Below, in pieces: positions 60,841-64,000 of a stretch of 64,000 bases of DNA. This DNA is from Vicinamibacterales bacterium (GTDB lineage: Bacteria; Acidobacteriota; Vicinamibacteria; Vicinamibacterales; UBA8438). Position 1 is the stretch's first letter. The number at the start of each line of letters is the position of its first letter. The stretch lies in the NCBI GenBank assembly GCA_937766455.1, contig CALLXD010000023.1:1-64000 (forward strand), in the 5' to 3' direction. The position numbers were made by a program, and so were the translations under genes. Under the pieces are notes generated by a model that worked only from the letters and a program-made list of their open reading frames with translations, was not told where the DNA came from and made no database searches.

Positions 60841-61902
60841 CTACCGCGCGCCTTCTGCGTCCTGACGTTCGATGTTGCGGTAGACCTCTTGGATATGTCG
60901 GATGTCGTGATTGCCTTCATGGCAGGCGTATTCGTACATCGGACCGTCGGTGGCCATCATCGGAATCTCGGCGCTCCACGGTTGATCCCAGGTGGTCGGG
61001 TCTTCCACCGTGAATTCGTAGTGGATCCGGTCGTCGCCGACCCGGGTGAACCGCTCCACCACCTTGAGGTCACGGCTTGATCCTTCCCAGGCCGACCGAT
61101 CGTTGAAGTGGCTGCTTTCGACGACCAGCGTGTCGCCGTCCCAGTGTCCGCGAGAGTCCCCCGGATATTGGCGGATCCGCTCCGAGAGGACGGGGCGCTC
61201 GTCCAGCGGAACGATCCGGGGCGCGTTATTGTTTTGCTCCGTGAAGATCACGACGTGGTCAGGCGTCTGAAAGATCTGGTGGACGTCGTTGTAGGACGGC
61301 GGCTGCAGGGGAGGACCGTTGTAGGCGTAGTAGATACAACGCTCGCTGAACGGGCGCAGCTCATATCCGTCGAAGGCCCCCCGGTCGCCACGCGCCGCGC
61401 GCCGGCCCTCCGCCCGCGCATCAGCCTGGGGGTTGCGCGGCGGAATCCGTCCGTCTGCCGGGTCGGTGATCAACGAGGTTCGCCGGGTCGAGAGGCCCTT
61501 GGGCACCCGCGTCGCCAGCCACACCGCATTGTCGTAGTGGACGTAGGTCTCGTCGCGGTGGCTCTGGTCGAGCACCCGCGACCGTTCCTCCGGGTCGGCG
61601 ATGGTGATGACGCTGCGGGCCAGCGGGTCGGCCCCGGCGACGGTCAGCTGGGCCTGGAGCTGCGCCCACTCCTCCTCGCTATAGAACGCCTTGTTGCCCA
61701 GGTATTCGGGGCGCTCCATCGGCGTGAACGTCTGGGTGGTCCAGTAGCCCTGCAAGTTGGGGTCGCCGCTGGCCAGGCGTGGCATCTCCCAGTTCGGGTC
61801 CGCGACCGTGTCACCGGACGGCTGCGCCTGTCCGCGTGCCAGACTCGGCACCAGCATGCCAATGGCCAGAACCGCTACGGCCGTTCTCAGACGATGGTGC
61901 AT
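60841..61902 (-). CDS. Secreted protein of an uncharacterised Acidobacteria-rich family
   Basis: A 353-residue protein with signal peptide (ending LARGQAQ). Mature part has DPNLQGYWTTQTFTPMERP, then ERCIYYAYNGPPLQPPSYND, FQTPDHVVIFTEQNN and RIVPLDERPVL, and GDSRGHWDGDTLVVESSHFND, a pattern seen in many secreted hypothetical proteins of Acidobacteria and Proteobacteria. Only two Cys (RCIYY and YACHEG). No enzyme activity is known. AAGGAGG with ideal spacing supports the ATG at 61902. The upstream gap (61903-62128) is divergent with the NHL gene. Confidence 0.75.
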   Translation of the reverse strand: MHHRLRTAVAVLAIGMLVPSLARGQAQPSGDTVADPNWEMPRLASGDPNLQGYWTTQTFTPMERPEYLGNKAFYSEEEWAQLQAQLTVAGADPLARSVITIADPEERSRVLDQSHRDETYVHYDNAVWLATRVPKGLSTRRTSLITDPADGRIPPRNPQADARAEGRRAARGDRGAFDGYELRPFSERCIYYAYNGPPLQPPSYNDVHQIFQTPDHVVIFTEQNNNAPRIVPLDERPVLSERIRQYPGDSRGHWDGDTLVVESSHFNDRSAWEGSSRDLKVVERFTRVGDDRIHYEFTVEDPTTWDQPWSAEIPMMATDGPMYEYACHEGNHDIRHIQEVYRNIERQDAEGAR

Positions 61903-62128
61903 GTCAAATCCTCCTTGCGAGGCCGCGCCGTTGATCGGAATGTGTCCATGATCCCTCAGGACCGCGCCGGCCGCAACTGTCTCGGCTCTCCACCCACCAG
62001 GACGACACCCTACCCGTTTCGGATACACCCCGGCTTCGGGCTATCATCCGACCATAGCTTGTGGAGCGGCAGGCCGGTTGGCGCTGGAACACGTGCTCGC
62101 TGCGTGTCTGCCGAATGGGAGAGAGAAC

Positions 62129-63301
62129 ATGTCATCGTCACGTCATTTGATGTCCACGTTGTTCGTCTGCGGGGCGCTCGTCCTGGTCGGCTGCGCCGCC
62201 GAGCCTGAGCCCGAGCCGATGCCCGAAGCGCCGGCGGCGCCTGCGCCTCCGGGCGACATGATCACGGGGGAGGGTCTGCCAAACCCAACCGCGACGGTGA
62301 TCGAAAATTGGGGCGACCTGCCTGAGGGCCGAGAGTGGGGTTCCACCGCCGGCATCGACATCGACCCGAACGACGGCCAGATCTGGGCCTACGAGCGCTG
62401 TGGTGCCGGGACGTTCGGCGGTGGTGTTCCCATCAACTGCGACTCCAATCCAGTCGACCCCATCTTCAAATTCGACCGGAACACCGGAGCGGTGCTGGCG
62501 AATTTCGGCGGGGGGATCATGATGACACCACACGGTATCCACGTGGACGCCGAGAGCAATGTCTGGGTGACCGACTTCGCCGGGAACCAGGATGGCACCA
62601 AGGGGCATCAGGTACACAAGTTCAGCCAGACCGGCGAGCTGCTGCTCAGCCTCGGCACGCCGGGCCAAGCGGGCAGCGGGCCCGAGCAGTTGAACCAGCC
62701 CAACGACGTGATCACCGGTCCGGACGGCAGCATCTATGTGTCGGACGGACACGGCGGCCAGGGCATGACGACCGCCGGGGCGATCGCAGAGGGCCTCGAG
62801 TCGGGTGCCACCGGCCGCATCCTGAAGTTCTCACCGGATGGTACCTTCATCAAAGAATGGGGGCAGATCGGGACGCTGCACGGCGAATTCCGCACGCCTC
62901 ATGCGATGGCGTTCGATTCGCAGGGACGCCTCTTCGTTGCGGACCGTGGCAACCATCGCATCGAGATTTTCGACCAGGACGGCAACTACCTCGACTCACG
63001 GTATGCGTACGGGCGCATCAGCGGCATCTTCATTACTGGGGATGACATGCTGTACGCGATCGACTCCGAGTCGAGCATGACCAGCCATCCGAACTGGATG
63101 AATGGCGTGCGCATCGGGCACGTGGATGAGGATCGCATCACCGGCTTCATCCCGCCGTTCGACGCTGATACCCGACCGTATCAGGGCGCCGCTGGTGAAG
63201 GCGTCGCGGTCGATGCCGACGGCAATGTGTACGCGGCTGAAGGACCCAACTCACTGCGTTGGGCTGGCGGCGCGTTCACGAAGTACGCGGTCGCGCCTTA
63301 G
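62129..63301 (+). CDS. NHL-repeat lipoprotein, paralogue 4
   Basis: A 390-residue lipoprotein closely matching paralogue 1 (23941-25110) over its whole length: lipobox LVGC, acidic Pro-rich linker, GEGLPNPTATVIENWGDLPEGREWGSTAG, then blades such as TPHGIHVDAESNVWVTDFAGN and TPHAMAFDSQGRLFVADRGN. Both carry the same WAYERCG-type Cys loop. GGAGAGAGAAC precedes the ATG at 62129. A strong hairpin follows the stop. Confidence 0.84.
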   Translation: MSSSRHLMSTLFVCGALVLVGCAAEPEPEPMPEAPAAPAPPGDMITGEGLPNPTATVIENWGDLPEGREWGSTAGIDIDPNDGQIWAYERCGAGTFGGGVPINCDSNPVDPIFKFDRNTGAVLANFGGGIMMTPHGIHVDAESNVWVTDFAGNQDGTKGHQVHKFSQTGELLLSLGTPGQAGSGPEQLNQPNDVITGPDGSIYVSDGHGGQGMTTAGAIAEGLESGATGRILKFSPDGTFIKEWGQIGTLHGEFRTPHAMAFDSQGRLFVADRGNHRIEIFDQDGNYLDSRYAYGRISGIFITGDDMLYAIDSESSMTSHPNWMNGVRIGHVDEDRITGFIPPFDADTRPYQGAAGEGVAVDADGNVYAAEGPNSLRWAGGAFTKYAVAP

Positions 63302-63309
63302 GTCGGTGT

Positions 63310-63343
63310 TGCGCCGGTTCAGGGACCTGCCCTGACCGGCGCA
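63310..63343. terminator. Hairpin between convergent NHL and SRPBCC genes
   Basis: 63310-63324 pairs with 63330-63343 (14 bp with one bulged T) around a 5-nt loop ACCTG. The stem is very stable and lies between two convergent stops, so it could end transcription both ways. No T-run. Confidence 0.5.
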
Positions 63344-63356
63344 CCGCTCCCCGGAG

Positions 63357-63809
63357 TTACCCCGCAACCTCCTCCACCGATTTCTTCAGGTCTTCCAGGT
63401 CGTCGCTGAGGACATGGCGGACCTTGCCGCCGATCGCCCACTCCAGCGGTAGCAGCAATCCGGGCGGCAGCCCCTGGTTGTTGAACTCGAACTCGATGCC
63501 GACCTTGGTGCCGGCCGGCACCGAATCGAATGTGAAGACGGTGTCGATACGCACACCGCCTTTGTGATGGGTCACCGTATACCCGCGATTCCGTTCGAAC
63601 GCGGTGACTTCCATGTCCGCATCGGCGAGACGCCCCATCACCTCCCTGGTCTCGGACCATCGGGTCCCCAGATTGATAGGGCCGGTCGACATGATTTCCA
63701 GCTTCTTGATTCCGGACACATGCTCGGTGGCGTGCTCAAGGTCCGTGAACAGCGCAAACACCTTTTCGATCGGAGCTGCGATTTCGGTTGTAACGGCGAC
63801 TTTCGGCAT
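63357..63809 (-). CDS. SRPBCC/START-like ligand-binding protein
   Basis: A 150-residue protein with the SRPBCC fold (polyketide cyclase/dehydrase family 2). It begins VAVTTEIAAPIEKVFALFTDLEHAT (typical first strand and helix) and ends with the long C-terminal helix DDLEDLKKSVEEV. These proteins hold a hydrophobic ligand in a cavity. No signal, so cytosolic. GGAGGG precedes the ATG. Confidence 0.85.
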   Translation of the reverse strand: MPKVAVTTEIAAPIEKVFALFTDLEHATEHVSGIKKLEIMSTGPINLGTRWSETREVMGRLADADMEVTAFERNRGYTVTHHKGGVRIDTVFTFDSVPAGTKVGIEFEFNNQGLPPGLLLPLEWAIGGKVRHVLSDDLEDLKKSVEEVAG

Positions 63810-64000
63810 CGTGTTGCCCTCCTAGGGAGAGGGCAGCGCAACACTCGGACCAACCCGGTTCAGTGGGGCGACGCGTGGCGCGAGGGGCTCGCCGGGCAGC
63901 CAGCGAGCGGGGAAATTTACGCGATGGGGATGGGTGAAAATTCGTACGAAGGGCGGCGGGCTTCCCCAGCGATGCTAGCCGCCCCGAAGGCACGTTCGGG
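63810..64000. other. Upstream gap at window end
   Basis: 191 bp without a gene I can support. Only antisense frames of poor composition occur. The promoter of the SRPBCC gene should lie here, but no consensus element stands out. Confidence 0.4.

Overview
The window is about 64 kb of high-GC (roughly 65-67%) bacterial DNA with tightly packed genes and no plasmid or phage core genes. The content fits an Acidobacteriota genome, probably class Vicinamibacteria (subgroup 6). It includes Tat-exported enzymes, TonB receptors with carboxypeptidase-regulatory N-termini, PQQ dehydrogenases, a DUF6152 protein, a DUF1592/1588/1585 remnant, many secreted NHL-propeller proteins and futalosine-type menaquinone synthesis (MqnE). 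This placement is inferred from gene content; there is no rRNA in the window.

Layout. 0-5 kb: QueD, then a divergent metal locus (DtxR-type repressor against multicopper oxidase, ZIP transporter and cupredoxin), then two unknown genes. 5-9.5 kb (minus): a frameshifted rmuC, an aminotransferase, a CoA-transferase and an outer-membrane barrel, the last three overlapping. 9.8-15.2 kb (plus): one sulfur locus coding for cysteine synthase fused to rhodanese, a JAMM peptidase, a ThiS/CysO-like carrier with a masked diglycine, a MoeZ-like E1 with rhodanese, IscR, IscS and IscA. 15-21.6 kb: a Tat-exported ThDP enzyme, a cytochrome c, small membrane and periplasmic proteins, and a two-component pair. 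21.6-30.6 kb: a carboxypeptidase relic, a PQQ-cytochrome dehydrogenase, an NHL lipoprotein, a carboxymuconolactone decarboxylase-like protein, an acyl-CoA synthetase and a TRAP transporter.

30.9-38.7 kb (minus): a cobalamin uptake operon under a clear cobalamin riboswitch (btuD, btuC, btuF, btuB, a DUF71/COG2102 PP-loop protein, a DUF6580 membrane protein broken by an in-frame amber codon, and a cytosolic BtuF-like protein). 38.9-46.9 kb: mqnE, sodA, two membrane proteins, a vapBC module flanked by direct repeats at the junction of two convergent genes, moeA, moaB, a GH3 hydrolase and tRNA-Arg(ACG). 47.3-63.8 kb: an accessory-looking stretch of secreted propeller proteins, a second PQQ dehydrogenase, gamma-glutamyltransferase, an M20 peptidase and an SRPBCC protein, with several gene relics, including an amidohydrolase joined to the tail of a DUF1592 protein.

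How it works together. The 9.8-15.2 kb genes support a protein-thiocarboxylate cysteine pathway feeding Fe-S cluster assembly. The B12 operon moves cobalamin across both membranes and adds a probable cytosolic salvage module. The metal locus looks like oxidation-coupled metal handling. The many secreted propeller and PQQ proteins suggest periplasmic oxidation of organic substrates feeding the cytochromes.
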